Shown here: piece after piece, positions 47,268 through 60,645 of the stretch
Numbering within the stretch: the first letter of the stretch is position 1
Layout of the letters: every line of letters starts with the position of its first letter
Assembly: GCF_000276665.1 (NCBI RefSeq)
Contig: NW_004955429.1
Coordinates: forward strand, 4,466,478-4,530,477
DNA length: 64,000 nt
Direction: 5' to 3'
DNA from: Chinchilla lanigera
Taxonomy: Eukaryota; Chordata; Mammalia; Rodentia; Chinchillidae
Notes under the pieces: model-generated
Seen by the model: only the letters and a program-made list of their open reading frames with translations
Told to the model about the DNA's origin: nothing
Databases searched by the model: none
Made by a program: the position numbers and the translations under genes

Positions 47268-50200
47268 GTAAGTTTTGATAATGAATGGTTTTATAACCAT
47301 GAATGTCAATAAAATAGGTTTGAGATAGTAAGTGGACTGTATGAAAAAAGATTCTAAAAAAAACACTCTTCTAGTTTATTTAGTAGAATCTGGAGTTCTG
47401 TTTACAAAACAACAAGATCATTATCAGCTGTTTGGAGTTAAGTGAGCATGTTTTATGGATTCCACACTGAATCAGTGTTTTCCTATAGGACCCGGTGTTC
47501 CATTATAGGTAGTCATTTGACCCAAAGCCGAAGCTCAGAGACCAAATACGTGATGCTAGGAATGAGAATCTAACTATTTTTTTCTTAAGTGTGAGGACAG
47601 AAGTTTTATAAAAGCCTTTCTTAATTTTTTGATCAATATTACTATTCTGAATTAACCAAGCAGTTTTGTTAACACTTACCCATTCATTCCATGAGAAGTA
47701 GTGTTCACAGTTAATGGAATCTACAACTTAAGGAGAAAATATATTAGCAGAAATGAAACTACACAGGTGAAAAATAGCATTTAGTCTAAAACGTTCTCTG
47801 ATGTTTTTAGAAAGAAATTCGAGGGAATACTTAACTCTTAAGCTTAAATATTGCTGGAAGCAAAAAGATTAAAAAGATGATAAAAATACAAATTGTACTG
47901 AAGAAAATAATGTACTTTTCTTCATTTCACTTTGTAGCTCAGTAGAATAAAAAGATTGAGCAAAATTCTTTAACTGATACACCGACTACTAACAACTCTA
48001 GGAAGAGGCCATGACCACTAAATTATTTTTTTTAATTCCTTTTGGTAAATGTTGAATTCTTTCTTACTGTTTACATCTGAATTCAGGAAAAACAGGGAAC
48101 TTAAAATCTCAATGTAGCTCCAAAAAAGTCCCAAATAAACTTTGTTGTACGTTGTTTTCAAAAAGTTACTAAAGCAAATCCTAATGATTCATCTTATTTA
48201 CTCACATGTAACAAATAATTAACTGAAATCCGTGAACATCAACCTGGTGTTCTCAAGATGTGCTAATTTCACATAGGGATGGCTTATTGCTGATAGTAGA
48301 TGGCCTGGTTCTGTAGTGTTGGGGATATTCAACAAGGCAGGTTCAACTCTGCAGTAATTTCCTCAGGCACACGGAGAGGTAATTATTACTTCCTACCCAT
48401 ATAATTGAGGACAGTGCTAGCATAGCAGACACAGCCATTGGTTTCATTGGAATCTTTAGACATGAAGACAAATTGACTTCCAAAACCGAGCTGTTCTCTA
48501 AACTTCCGTACACTCTTCCCTTTCCAAGGTAAAGGAACTGGTTGGATGCTTTTTAGAAAGAACACTGCTCATTTCACAGAATGCTTCACATTACACTAAA
48601 TTTCTAAGCAAGGAATTAAAGGCAGAATTGTCCTGGTAGCCTGTTATGTGATCTATGAAGAGCAGCAAATCACTAAAGGCAGCAGGAAGAGTAGTTTTCT
48701 GCTAATATGATCAATGGAAAGTTCAGATCATCTTTCTTGTTATATTTTACTTACAGTAAGTATAAAATAAAGATACAATTCAAAGTATAGCAAACACAGA
48801 AAAATTGGTTTAGTAGCTAACATAAGCATACAATCTCCAAGATGCATCAATAAAGGATTTCAGTATAACAAGATAAAATCTGTTCTTTGAAACATACTAT
48901 GTGAAGTATTTTAGTCATAAAGTGTATGTCTTTAATGACAAAGGAAAAGTCTACTTTTAAACTTAGCCATAATGTACATTTTAGTGTATGTGCTGCTCAA
49001 ATGAGCATGGTAATTCACATTTTAACATACTACGTTTCATTAGGAAATCAAAGGAATATGTGTGTGTGTGTATGTGTAATATATGTATTCTTCCATAAAA
49101 GACATTAGGATGTTTTGACTTGTCTACATAAAGTGTTTTTTACTAGGATATCTGCAGTGTCATTTTTTGTAGCACTAACATAAAGAGAATTTGGGATTGT
49201 AAAAACCGTGAGTAGAAATGTTGTCTCTAGCACAGATAGAGCTAAAATATTCTACAAGAGGCCTTTAGAAAAGTACAGCAACTGATCTAAATTTGTCACT
49301 CAAATGATATGCTTTTAAAGATGTATTTGTCCCTGTGACGCCCAATATCCATTGTAAAGAAAAGTTAAGTGGAAGAACATTTTTTGCAGCCACTGTGAAA
49401 AGCATTCACCCATGGAAAAGCCATGATAGTTTGTATATGTCTACATGGGTAGCAGCAGGGCTGGGGAGTCTGTGGGATTTTTGTTTCTTAGAGTAATGCA
49501 TAGTCCAGATTGTTCTAGAAGTACGCAGCTTGTTTAGAGAGATGGCATAGAAAGTTCAGTTTGGTTCAAAACCTCACTTGCAGAAAGATAGGTAAATAAT
49601 GGTAGATTTAATCATTTATGGATGACGATGGCATCACATTGAAAGGCATGACGTGTAAAATCATATATAAAAGTAATTTATTATGTTTTAAAGCTAGTGT
49701 TGGTAATAATACTCCTGTGCTTGACAGCCTCATTTTTAAGACAACATATATTTTTTCAATCAGTGATTTAAACAGTATTAACATTCTACTCACCAGTATT
49801 TTTATAAAAGTATTTTAGACTGATATCACAGCTTCATATTTCTAGGGAATTACAAAAACAAAGCTCTTCTTGTTCTATTTTCAAACAAAACAAAACAAAA
49901 AGGCTTTGTTTCCCTATCAAATGTCGTGCATGAATGGAATGACCACCACCCGTCAGACCGCCTCAGCAGAGGTGTGAGTAAGTCTTGGCCCAGGCGGCTT
50001 GTAAAGAGCAGACACTGTTTCTCCTGGTTCCAGAGGCTGGGAAGTCTAAGGTCTAGACTCAGGTAGCTCAGCGTTTAATGAGGTTGGCTACCTCAGGAAT
50101 GATGCCTTCTCACCTTGTCTTCCTGCGGTGGAAAGGCCAAGGTAGCTGTGTGGGGCCTCTCTCATAAAAGCACCGATCTGGTGATGTAGATGACTCTACT

Positions 50201-53200
50201 CTCATGACCTCATTCCCTCCCCAAACTCTTATTTCCTTAGTTTAAAAACTTACTAGGTCATATTATTTCACAATGCTTTCAACATCGGTATGTAAAAATG
50301 TAAATTGACATCATTATATGGGAATATAATTACTTTGTTTAAATAATATTTTGTGCCATTTAATTGTTGCCCACTGACAATTCAAAGATCTCCAGTGGGT
50401 AGTTACAACACTGACATATCAGACCGTGGTGACTCAGTGAAAGAGCTGACATCTTATAACCAGGCACACAAGAGAAAGCCCAACACAGCCTTAGCAGTGA
50501 GCACGTTGTACCTTTTCAGTTTTGTCCCCCACAGATAAAGCCATATCACTACACTTGATATTCACTTCAAAGAGCTGCCTGTCACATGCGATCCCTTCCG
50601 GATGGTGCACCACATGTGTTTGCCTAAGCGTCTGCTGATAGTTTCCTCCCTGAAGGAGTCTAAAGCATTCCTAAGCAGGCAGTTGGTTTTCTAGAACACT
50701 TACAGGTATCATGGGAGAAGAAGAGTCCTTAAGATGTTTATTGTCCATTCCTAATTTACTTCCCTAATATTATTTGGGAGCTGATTTCTGTCTTGTACCA
50801 TATCTCTCAGAATAGCCGTACATGTTCCGTAATTATTTTCAGGTGTGCCCATGACCTATCAGTGAATACCTCCTAAGGTACAGTGACCTTACGGGCACTT
50901 TTATTTCCCCATGGATGCCAATTTAGAATGATATTGGTTCTCAAATTTTATGAGAATGGAGACCCTTTAAGGTAAATAGAAATAAAAATAGATAAATGAG
51001 CAAGTCTTTATAGTGTTTTATAAAGTAAGAATACGTAAGGTCAGTAATTCCTTTGAATGAATTCCTATTTTATTTTCTCAACTATATCTTCTTACATTAG
51101 ACAGTATTCTGTATGTGCGAAGCTTTCTGTTTCATGAGTCCATTGTTGATGCATGGTCTATGTATATGAACTTGAGGACCTCTGTAAATGTAAAGGCCCT
51201 GTAACTATCAACTGTATAGTGTTTAGAATTGCTGTATAGGAATCTTAGAACATCTGAAGTATATAAAAATTTTAAAAAGTAAAAGTTCTAGCTATATATT
51301 TCTATTACTAAAAGGTAATAGATCTCCCTTAATTCACACAAAGGAAGTATCTTTCAATTATTAGTTCTGTAAGTATTTATTTCCCAAGCAGATACTCTAG
51401 TAGTATGTGAAACCTCTGAGGAAAACAAAGTATTCTATGAGGACTATGTTCGTACTTCGAGTTTTGCACTGTATGCTGATGTCATGGTGGTTTTGAGATG
51501 TCCAGAAGCTTGCCAACTTCCTATACATCCCTGGCCCTAAGGGAGGACCTGCCCTCCTCTAGGTGGTACCTGATACGATGTCACAAACCTGCTGCAGGAA
51601 ATACTGCACGAGACACTACAGGGTGCGCTCATCCTGTCACAGAACGGTAGGGGTGTGGATACCATCAGCAGGAAAAAGACAGGCTTGTTACTTCCCTGCA
51701 CATACCCCAGATGCAGATGCCTGTTCGGGTTGGCTCTGTTTGTGCTGTAAAAATATCATGGCATGCATATTTTCTTCCACTTATTTAGCTTTAATTTCTC
51801 ACTGCATTCCAGTCTCTGTTCTATAATATTCATTACAAGTTTTACTCCAGAAGTAATATTTTTATGTATTCAGTAGTTGTTTCATAAACCAGTAAAGCAG
51901 CACAAAAAGCACAGTGTTGAAAGATCTTAATTTCTGAGTGAAATCTATTTAACAAGACAGTCTCTTTTCCCCCAGATTATAGTGTAAAGACGGCTGCAGT
52001 CAGCTGACAGCTTGTGGTTATGCTCTGATTTACCGGGAAGGAGGAGGTTGTACTATTTTAAATGCATAATAGAGCGTTCGTTTCGTCATCTGGAAGCAGG
52101 GATAGAAGAAGCTCAGGGGAAATGAGAGACAGCAATGTTGCTCGTGTAGAAGGGAAGCTTTGTAGCATGTTATCAGACAGCCGTACCTATTGGAAAAAAT
52201 ATCTGTTAGGGATGGATGACACCAGATGTATTTTGCGTGCAAGAGTGGTAGACAGATCAAATAAGGACCAGAGAAAAGCCTGAGAAAAAGATGCTCAGAA
52301 GGATACTGAACTTATTCTTTATGCTTCACTGCCCTTTACCTCTCTTGGTACCTTCCAGAGAATTCAGTATAGTTGTATTTTTAGCTTGCCATTTCCAGCA
52401 TCAATATGACAACATGATTCTGTCTTTATATCAGTAAGCAGCTTCTACTATGTTTTCCTATTTTCTGCTAGCTACAATTTACAAAGGATGTCACAGCACT
52501 GGTAAGAAATGCACAGTAGCCATTTCCTTGCTTCCTAAGTCATGTTTTATAGACAATCTATTAAAACTGTAAGTTTGCTTAGAAAAATTCCTCCATAGTG
52601 TTAATCTTACTAATATGCAAATAGTATTTGTGATGTATGGTTTTTCTTCCTTTTTTGTCTTTGTGGTTTTTTTTTTTTTTTGTATCCTGTAAATAACTGG
52701 TATTAAAGCATGACATTTATCTGCATCAGTATATTTTAAAGTATCTCTCCCTTTTTCTGGTACTTTGCTGTTATGTTTGTGGCTGCACTCAAGCTTTGCA
52801 AGTTGTCTCATGCAAAGACAGGATCTGATGATAGTCTTGAATTAAGCTTGTTTTGATTAGGGGAAGATATGTTACCACACTTAACTGCCTCAGATGCTGA
52901 ACATCATGCTGTGTGGTATTTATTAGCTCTGTTTGGTAGAGTCACTGTAGTTAATTTCAGTTCCTGAATTTTTAAAGATCTTTCTAGATAATTTTATAAG
53001 TAGTTGATAAAAAATAATTTGAGCTGCATGCCTGCCTGTTAGTAATATAGAAATGTCTTCTTGAAATCAGTAAAGGACCAAATAAATTTAGTTTTGCATT
53101 AGCTTAAAATATGATATACAGAAAAAGGAATTCCCTTTTCCATGTTTGTGCCTTTAGTAGATGTACTTAATTTATGGAGCCTGCATATTCTCTTTTAAAT

Positions 53201-53774
53201 ATTAAAATATGAAACATGGCTATTGAAGGGCTTAATTTATCAAGATGGATTATTATTAGTGAGTCTATAGTGGTTAATTGGCAAGACATTTCAATAAACT
53301 ATGTTTATAATAGTAGTAGAGGGCAAAATAAAAATTATTTGGCTAAGATTTAAAATATTTTTACCTTCTCTCTGGCAAAAGATAAAGAGTCTTCCTTTGC
53401 TGGGATTTACTAGGCAGCCATTTAACCTGTCGACTGCTCAAAAAAACATCATAAAGTTCCAATAGGAAAAATTTTAGAAGCAACATGGCTTTATCTATTT
53501 GGTTGGGGAAAATTTGATGTATCTCACATGTTTTGAGAAAACAGGCGATTATAATTTGTATTTGTTGCAAATTGTACAGTTTATTCTTCCTGTGAGAGAC
53601 TATCTCTTTCCTAGATTTGTGAAGTACCTTTATGTTATGTTTGTGTGCATGCCATAGTGACTGTCATTCAGGAGCAAGGCAGGGCATAGTAAAATAAAGT
53701 AATGACCTGAAGACATGGAAATTATTATTCTTTTTGTGAATTTGAAGTGATATTTTTCTCTCATTTCTGTACAG
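47268..53774 (+). other. ARHGAP21: ARHGAP21 repeat-poor intron (6.5 kb)
   Basis: A GT-AG intron with strong gtaagt donor. The only repeats I could place are a short GT run near 49059, an AAAAC run near 49885, a degraded MaLR-like LTR at 49990-50225 and a T run near 52668. No ID or B1 element was recognised, unlike every other large intron here. Several short ORFs exist but none has recognisable protein similarity. 51540-51760 is somewhat GC-richer and unassigned. Confidence 0.85.
49990..50225 (-). repeat. MaLR-type LTR fragment, antisense
   Basis: Reversed relative of the LTR at 11205: gttccagaggctgggaagtc, gatgccttctcaccttgtct, cataaaagcaccgatctggt and tctcatgacctcattccctc. Confidence 0.65.
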
Positions 53775-55668
53775 GCATATTCTCAAGATGCCTACCTGAA
53801 AGGCAATGAGGCCTACAGTGGCAATGCCCAGAACATACCTGAGCCTCCACCAATTTGCTATCCCTGGCTGCCACCTGCCCCTTCAGCCATGGCACAACCA
53901 GTAGAAGTGTCTCCTCCAGACTCATCATTGAACAAACAGCAAACCACAACACCAGTCCTGACACAACCTGGCAGGGCCTATAGAATGGAAATACAAGTGC
54001 CTCCATCGCCAACAGATGTTGCAAAATCAAACACAGCAGTGTGTGTTTGCAATGAAAGTGTAAGAACTGTCATTGTGCCTTCTGAGAAGGTTGTAGACTT
54101 GTTACCCAATAGAAACAACCACGCAGGTCCTTCACATAGAACTGAAGAAGTGAGGTATGGAGTGAATGAGCAGACCTCTTTAAAAACAGTGTCAAGAACC
54201 ATATCACCATCATCAATTCCTACTGCCCATCTAATTCATCAGACTGCGGGCTCCAGATCATTAGAACCTTCTGCAATTTTACTTAAGTCTGGAAATTACA
54301 GTGGACATTCAGAAGGAATCTCAAGCAGTAGACCTCAAGCTGTGGATTCTCCTTCTATATCTGTTAATCACTATTCCCCAAATTCCCATCAGCACATAGA
54401 CTGGAAAAACTATAAAACTTACAAAGAGTATATTGATAACAGACGATTGCACATAGGTTGTCGGACAATTCAAGAAAGGTTAGATAGTTTAAGGGCAGCA
54501 TCTCAGAACACGACAGAGTATAACCAAGTGGTACCCACCCACACTACTTTGCAGGTACGACGTCGAAGCACCTCCCATGATAGAGTGCCCCAGTCCGTTC
54601 AGATCCGACAGCGCAGTGTGTCCCAGGAGAGACTGGAGGATTCTGTGCTAATGAAGTATTGTCCAAGAAGTGCCTCTCAAGGAGCGCTGACATCCCCGTC
54701 TGTTAGTTTTAGTAATCATAGAACTCGTTCATGGGATTACATTGAGGGGCAAGGTGAAACCTTAGAACATGTTAATTCTGAAAATAAAATACCTGATTCA
54801 AATGGGGAACGAAAACAGACATATAAGTGGAGTGGATTTACTGAACAAGATGATAGACGAGGCATTTATGAAAGATCCAGGCAGCAAGAAATTCATAAAC
54901 CTTTTCGAGGTTCAAATTTGACAGTGGCCCCAAGCGTTGTTAATTCTGATAATAGGCGAATCAGTGGCAGAGGAGTGGGGTCTGTGTCACAGTTTAAAAA
55001 AATTCCACCAGATTTAAAAACGCTGCCATCCAACAGAACTTTTCCAACTGCTAGTGGCATGTCACTGCCTCGGGGCATCTCACAGGACACGTCCCCTCTT
55101 GTGAAAGCCCGAAGTAATTCTCTGAAAGCGCCTTCTACACACGTTGCAAAACCGTCATTTAGCCAGAATTCATTGGTTTCTGTCAAAGACCAAAGACCGG
55201 TAAATCATTTGCATCAAAACAGTGTTTTGAACCAGCAGACCTGGTTCAGGACTGAAAGTGCTCTTGATCACCGAGGGGAGACTGGGAAGTCTCTCCGGTC
55301 ATCTGGAGCTTCCGTGAAGCCTGGCCCTCAGCTGAGTGAGAGCTCGGGCACTGCAGATGTGGAATTACCTGCCAGTCAACGGAACCTAGATGCAAATTTA
55401 CAAGAGGCTGATATTCAGCAGTCAGACGCTTTAGATAATAAAGAAACTGTCATCCTAAGAGAAAAGCCTCCATCTGGCCGCCAAACCCCACAGCCTTTAA
55501 GGCACCAGTCATACATCTTGGCGGTGAATGACCAGGAGACCGGGTCTGACACCACCTGCTGGTTGCCGAACGACGCCCGAAGAGAGGTCCACATAAAGAG
55601 AATGGAGGAGAGGAAGGCCTCGAGTACCAGCCCACCTGGCGATTCCTTAGCCTCCATCCCGTTTATAG
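53775..55668 (+). CDS. ARHGAP21: ARHGAP21 large coding exon: Ser/Arg-rich linker (1,894 nt)
   Basis: The exon is 631 codons plus one base, open throughout, with acceptor ctgtacag and consensus donor gtgagt. It starts [10 protein letters not shown] and ends in LASIPFI. If the donor is ignored, the frame stops eight codons into the intron. The protein is low in hydrophobic stretches and rich in Ser, Pro, Arg and Gln, so it is probably disordered. Visible landmarks are an early proline cluster ([12 protein letters not shown]), a [12 protein letters not shown] segment with a predicted helical, charged stretch after it, and four spaced basophilic Ser motifs: RRRSTS (residues 406-411), RQRSVS (422-427), PRSASQ (441-446) and RTRSWDY (460-466). 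It links the PDZ domain to the PH and RhoGAP domains, which lie beyond the window. A 601-residue ORF beginning at 53889 is only the part after an internal Met, not a separate gene. Confidence 0.97.
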
Positions 55669-56279
55669 GTGAGTGTGATAGAGTCACTGGCTAATTTGGT
55701 GATGGTAAGAAATCATTTCCTAGTTCCACAGGCACAGAAATTTAACACTGACTTTAAAACATTTGTTTTGAAATTTTTAAGTTGTGCTTCATCCAGGCTA
55801 TCACCCTTGAACCTTAAAATTATTTCCAGTATGAATTCTTCTTTTCTTTTTTTAACTTTATGTATCGAGCACTCACTTTTAACTTTAATTTTGATGAAAC
55901 AAAAATTCATACCATCTGACGTCTGGAACCAAGAGAACCAATTATACCTACTTATTGATTCACCTGAATCAAAAACCAAGTAGAACAGTTTTGATAATTA
56001 GTAATCAGCAGCCTTTCATTTAAACAGTGCCTTTTGTTTCCACAGCTTTTTTTTTAATATATATAAATTTGACTTGGGCTGAGAGGAAAGACTTCTCTGT
56101 TGCTCATTTTGTCTTAGAATGCTTTTTGGAGTGGACGTGGGAAAATTAAGTTACCAGTGTGAGCCAGAGCTGTTAACACGGTCCTGACTGTTCAGTGGGC
56201 TCCTCTCACCCCAGCTGCGTCCTCCACACTGTGGGCGGTGTGAGGTCTTCAGAGCATCAGCCATGTCACACCACGCCTC

Positions 56280-56800
56280 CAGTCAGAACCCTCTGCCTTC
56301 TTCCCACCCCACTAAAAGTAGAGTTGAATTCAGAATCCTGCAAGGCCCTGCAAGGCCTCCCTGCCCTGCACACAGCGCCGTCCACATCTCTAATCCTGTC
56401 TCGCATTACGGTCTTCCTGTGCGTCCACCTGCTGCCACCCCGGCCCCTTTGCTGTCCTGGGAAGTGCCAGATGCACCCTGCTGCAGGCCCCAGCACTGCT
56501 AGCTCTGGGCTCTGGGACACAGTTCACTGATAACCACAGGCTGTCTCCCTCGCAATGTCTGGATATCTGTTCCCATACTACCTTAACCAAGCAGCTGTCC
56601 TGTCCAGTCTAGCTCCCACAGGTGTCCTCATATATCCCAGAAGGTGTTTTGTATTTTTCTTACCTTTCTCTGTAGAGCTAAAATGTGAACTACCTAAGTG
56701 CCAAGATTTAAAATCTTTGATCAATTCAAAATCCCTAATGCCTAGAATACTGCCTGGCATACCTAAGCTACTCAATAAATATTTGTTGAAATAATGGTTG
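56280..56800 (+). repeat. L2 LINE 3' end, sense
   Basis: Coding-like text near 56345 (aaggccctgcaaggcctccc) is followed by the L2 terminus: cctagaatactgcctggcat, then ctcaataaatatttgttgaa. ORFs of 79-111 residues here are fragments of the old L2 ORF2 or incidental. Confidence 0.8.
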
Positions 56801-56899
56801 AATAATTTCAAGATGATGGGTAAATGTACTGTATAGCAAAACCAGTATAGGAGAATTTCTCATCATAATTATTGTGCAGCTCTAAGACAATCTATAAAC

Positions 56900-57060
56900 A
56901 GTTATCTGTGTGTCTATACTGTTAGCTTTATTTTATAGGTGTAGAAAGATTAACTTCCCTAAAAGCACACAGTTAATAAATGGTAGAGACAGGAAGCCTA
57001 GGTCACCTAGACTCAGCCTTATCACTGAATACCATTCCCAGGGCACCATAACCCAGAACT
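56900..57060 (-). repeat. MIR SINE, antisense
   Basis: Contains ttttataggtgtagaaagat, acacagttaataaatggtag and ggaagcctaggtcacctaga. Confidence 0.7.
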
Positions 57061-58873
57061 GTATGACACAGGGGCCTTGATCTGCCACCGAGACATACTC
57101 TCTTACCCTGGTACCTCATAGTTTATGAAGAGTATACCATAATTTTTATAATACAATGTGTTGCTTTTTTGAGCAATGTTTGAGTTTTTCTTTTCTAGAG
57201 AAGTGTTAAGGTACTGAGCCATTACACTATCCAAATCAGCTTTAAAAGAAAAATTTCACATAGCTTACCATTTTTATGGATGTGTTATATTCATTTTATA
57301 AATATTCTAGGGTATCTCAGCCAGAATTGTACTCTATTCCTAGCTGTGTCGTAAGGCTAAGCTCAGTGAATAGTGGAATCTTGTAAATGGAACATAAGCT
57401 ATCATCTAGAGTGTATCATTTGGAAAGTAACTGAAAACTGATGACTGTTGTATATTTTTTGTTAAAACATTAGAAGCCTTACAACCTGCAGCTGTATTTC
57501 ATAGCCCATGAATTCTTATCAGAACAACAGTATATTTTCTTTCTACACAATAAGAACATTATAATCAGATGACATCAGAACAGTAAAAAATGTGTTGGTT
57601 TTTATCTATTACTGTTTCTTCCATTTATGAAGTACAGACATTAAACAGAGTTAATTATGTCATTAAAGAGAGGACTTTGGCTATACTGCAAAATAAAGAT
57701 CTATATAATTCTGTATACAGATTGGTGAAAGCATTTTATTTGGTTATTCATTAAGAATAAAAGTGTACACTATTTCTGATATTATTCGACTTACTAAAGT
57801 TTCTTTCATAGTTTGTAGTGAAAATATTATTTGTTTTATAAGGCACTGGTTTTTAGAAGTTATCTAGCATAAAGATGTCTTTATAGCCCCATTATTTCAT
57901 GTATGCCTCCTACAACCTTAGTATACAGTTCATGACTACTGTGGTGCCAGTTTGACAATGCTGGCAGAATAGGGTGGATTAGAGAACTGAGATGCTAATG
58001 CAGAATTTGCTTCACTGTGTTTCTGCATGTGAATATTGTCCATGATGTAAGAATCTGGAAAGTGTTTGATCTGAGGTGGAATGACACTGTGCCACCAAAG
58101 TTTTTGTAGCATTTTTGTGGCTCTTACACAGTTGAATGTTTAAAGAAAAGGCATTACAAATAATTCTAGTATTTGTCTAGTATTTAGAACATAACCTGAA
58201 AAGTATAATTTCTTTTGGTTAATATAGTTGCCTCTTTTCTGTGAAAAGCTTTTAACTTTTTGATTTAAAAAATCCTATACCGAAAGAATTAAAGTCCAGA
58301 AATCATTCCTCAGCTCTGAAGATTTTGTTGTTAGCCTGTGCATGTATGTGTGTGTATTTCTTTAGGTAGAAATTTTAATACTGTGTACTTATTTACAAAA
58401 CCCCAATATATATTATTGGGTTTAAATGGTTAAATAAGTTTTAATTTTTGGCTTTAGAACTTTTCAGAGTCATTAATTTGCTATTAATAGATTATAAATT
58501 TGCCAGGCAGACTATAATACAATTTTCTGAAAAACAATTTGATCAAGAATCCTTTTATTTAGAGTATCTCATGGGATTAATGTATCATAAAACACAGTCT
58601 AAGGAATTCTGTGTTATTTTTATGTAATAATTAAATTGAAAGAAATAAACTAAGGTTTACTTTTATATTGTTACACTTAGAATTTCACACTTTATTATTT
58701 TTAATAATTTTGTTGTAAACAGGGCAAACTGATATACAAAAATAACTGCCATGCTTATCCCCGCAGTATTAGAGAATGGTGCCAGATCATTTGTTTACAA
58801 CACAGAGTTAGTAATATGTCTTACAGTAAGAAGTTTTTTCTCACATTTTGTTACACATTTAATCTTCCCCATA

Positions 58874-59027
58874 TGGGCTTGGGCGTGGTGGTGCACAGCA
58901 GTAATCCCAGCACTTGGGAGGCTATGGGCAGGAGCATTGCCATGAGTTTGAGGCCAGCCTGGGCTCCGTAGTGAGTTCACGCCCAGCCTGAATTACAGAG
59001 TGAGACCCTGTCTCAAAAAAAAATACA
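58874..59027 (+). repeat. B1 SINE, sense
   Basis: Reads gggcttgggcgtggtggtgc, cagcacttgggaggctatgg, ggccagcctgggctccgtag and cccagcctgaattacagagt, so the internal duplication is present. Short A tail. Confidence 0.94.
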
Positions 59028-59221
59028 TTTTTTCCTCATGTGCCACAGATACAGAAAAATGAAAAAATATTTTAAATTTAGGAATATTAGTTATAAACAG
59101 TATTTTGCTAACATTGCATGCACATTGCACATGCATATTTTATAAGGCTATTTAGTAAGTCTTAAAAGTAAATCTTAGGTTTTTATAAGTAGATACTAAA
59201 AGAGTAACTATTTATAAATAA

Positions 59222-59325
59222 CATGACAGTGTAATCTCAATGCTTGGGAGGCTGAGACGGAAGGACTGTTTGAGCCTGGAAACCCAACCCTACCTGGGCA
59301 ACATAGTAATCTCGATCTCGCTCTC
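59222..59325 (+). repeat. Degraded B1-like SINE, sense
   Basis: Reads gtgtaatctcaatgcttggg, ggctgagacggaaggactgt and acctgggcaacatagtaatc, with a CTC-rich end. Confidence 0.7.
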
Positions 59326-60139
59326 ATGCTCACTCACGCTCTCAATAATTTATGTCTGCTGTTCACCTCCTTTGACTTAACCATAAGACAAGTCAAAAGA
59401 TAGGGTATTTGTCACATTTGAATTTATGTATAAGATAAGTCTGTCATTGGCATTTATTCTCCTTTTTTCTCTGGATAAAGAAAAATCTCAAGGGTTTTAA
59501 ACATACAGGTACATGAGAGACAGACAGGCTTCTCAGGCCATTTTCACTCAATGTCCCTTCTTGTGGGCGTTAGAACAGAATCAATTTATTGAGTTTCTGT
59601 TATTTTTAGTAAAACATGGTATATGCAAGTGGCTGATAATGTTTTGGAACTACATATATAATTTTACGTTAGTCACAGTTTGTTTCAAATTTATCCCTCT
59701 TGTAAACCATACACAGTGTACTCTATAATTGTAATAATAACTAATATTCTCATGTTCATGTACTTAAAATTGTGATGTAATTTAGAGAGTCCGTAAGATT
59801 ACCTCATTCTAGCAGGTGCAAAATAAGCAACATTATTTCAAGGAACTGATTATTGTGCAAATAATTATGTCTATGCCAAAAATTATGATACTTTTACTGA
59901 ACTATGAATTCTCAGCTATAACTATAAAATTTAAACTACATTGGTTATGTGCTTCTTCCTATAGTAATTGTCATCTGTGAGAAGTAATCCTTATAACTTA
60001 GCTTATTTTACAGAGTTTTTTTCTTTTTTTTCTTCCTTTTCCTCTCTACTAACCTGCAACATTGAACACTGGGTAATTTCAGGAGTGATGTATGTTTGTT
60101 AAAGGGTGCTACAAACACTATTATTTCCTTTGATTGACT

Positions 60140-60268
60140 ATGTTACTGGGGATCAAAACACCCACAGCCATTTTTATATTGTGTTTTGAGGCAGGGTCTC
60201 ACTAAGTTGCCCCAGACAGGACTAGCACTTGGTAATTCTTCTGCGTCAGCCTCTCAGGGCTGGGATAG
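60140..60268 (-). repeat. B1-ID composite SINE, antisense, degraded
   Basis: A short ID remnant (tactggggatcaaaacaccc) precedes an antisense B1-like part (gaggcagggtctcactaagt, ctgcgtcagcctctcagggc). Confidence 0.65.
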
Positions 60269-60645
60269 TTTTATTTTTAATTGCTACATAATATCATACG
60301 TACTTATGGGGGACAGAGTGATGTTTTGATGCATGTCTGCATTGTATAATGTTCAAATCAGGATGATGGGCATAACCACATTCTCATACATGTATCATTT
60401 CTTTGTGATAAGTTGTTCAAAAACTTCTTAGATAGTTTGAAATATGTGCTGTGTTACTGTCATTCTGATGCTCTCTGGAGTACCAGTACTTATTCCTCCT
60501 GTCTGACTATAACTTTGTGCCAGTCCCTGCGTGTCCTCTATATCCCTTCCTCCTCACTTTGTCTTCTGGTAACTGCTGTCTGCTCTCCTCTTCTGTGAGG
60601 CATCCACCTGTGAGTGAGATCATATGATTATGGCAACTCTGTTGA
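60262..60645 (-). repeat. L1 3' UTR fragment, antisense
   Basis: Contains gtacttatgggggacagagt, tgttttgatgcatgtctgca, tatcatttctttgtgataag and tgtgagtgagatcatatgat, reversed L1 3' UTR landmarks. Confidence 0.85.

Noticed and set aside
48926..49108. Short ORF with a GT-repeat-derived tail
   Set aside because: Only 60 residues, ends in a Val/Cys run from the GT microsatellite, and no similarity is recognised.
53761..55687. Several minus-strand ORFs of 61-97 residues under the large exon
   Set aside because: They are shadows of the conserved + strand ARHGAP21 frame and show no domain of their own.
56195..56530. 111-residue Pro/Leu-rich ORF and overlapping frames
   Set aside because: The region is an L2 LINE fragment ending in the typical L2 terminus near 56797.
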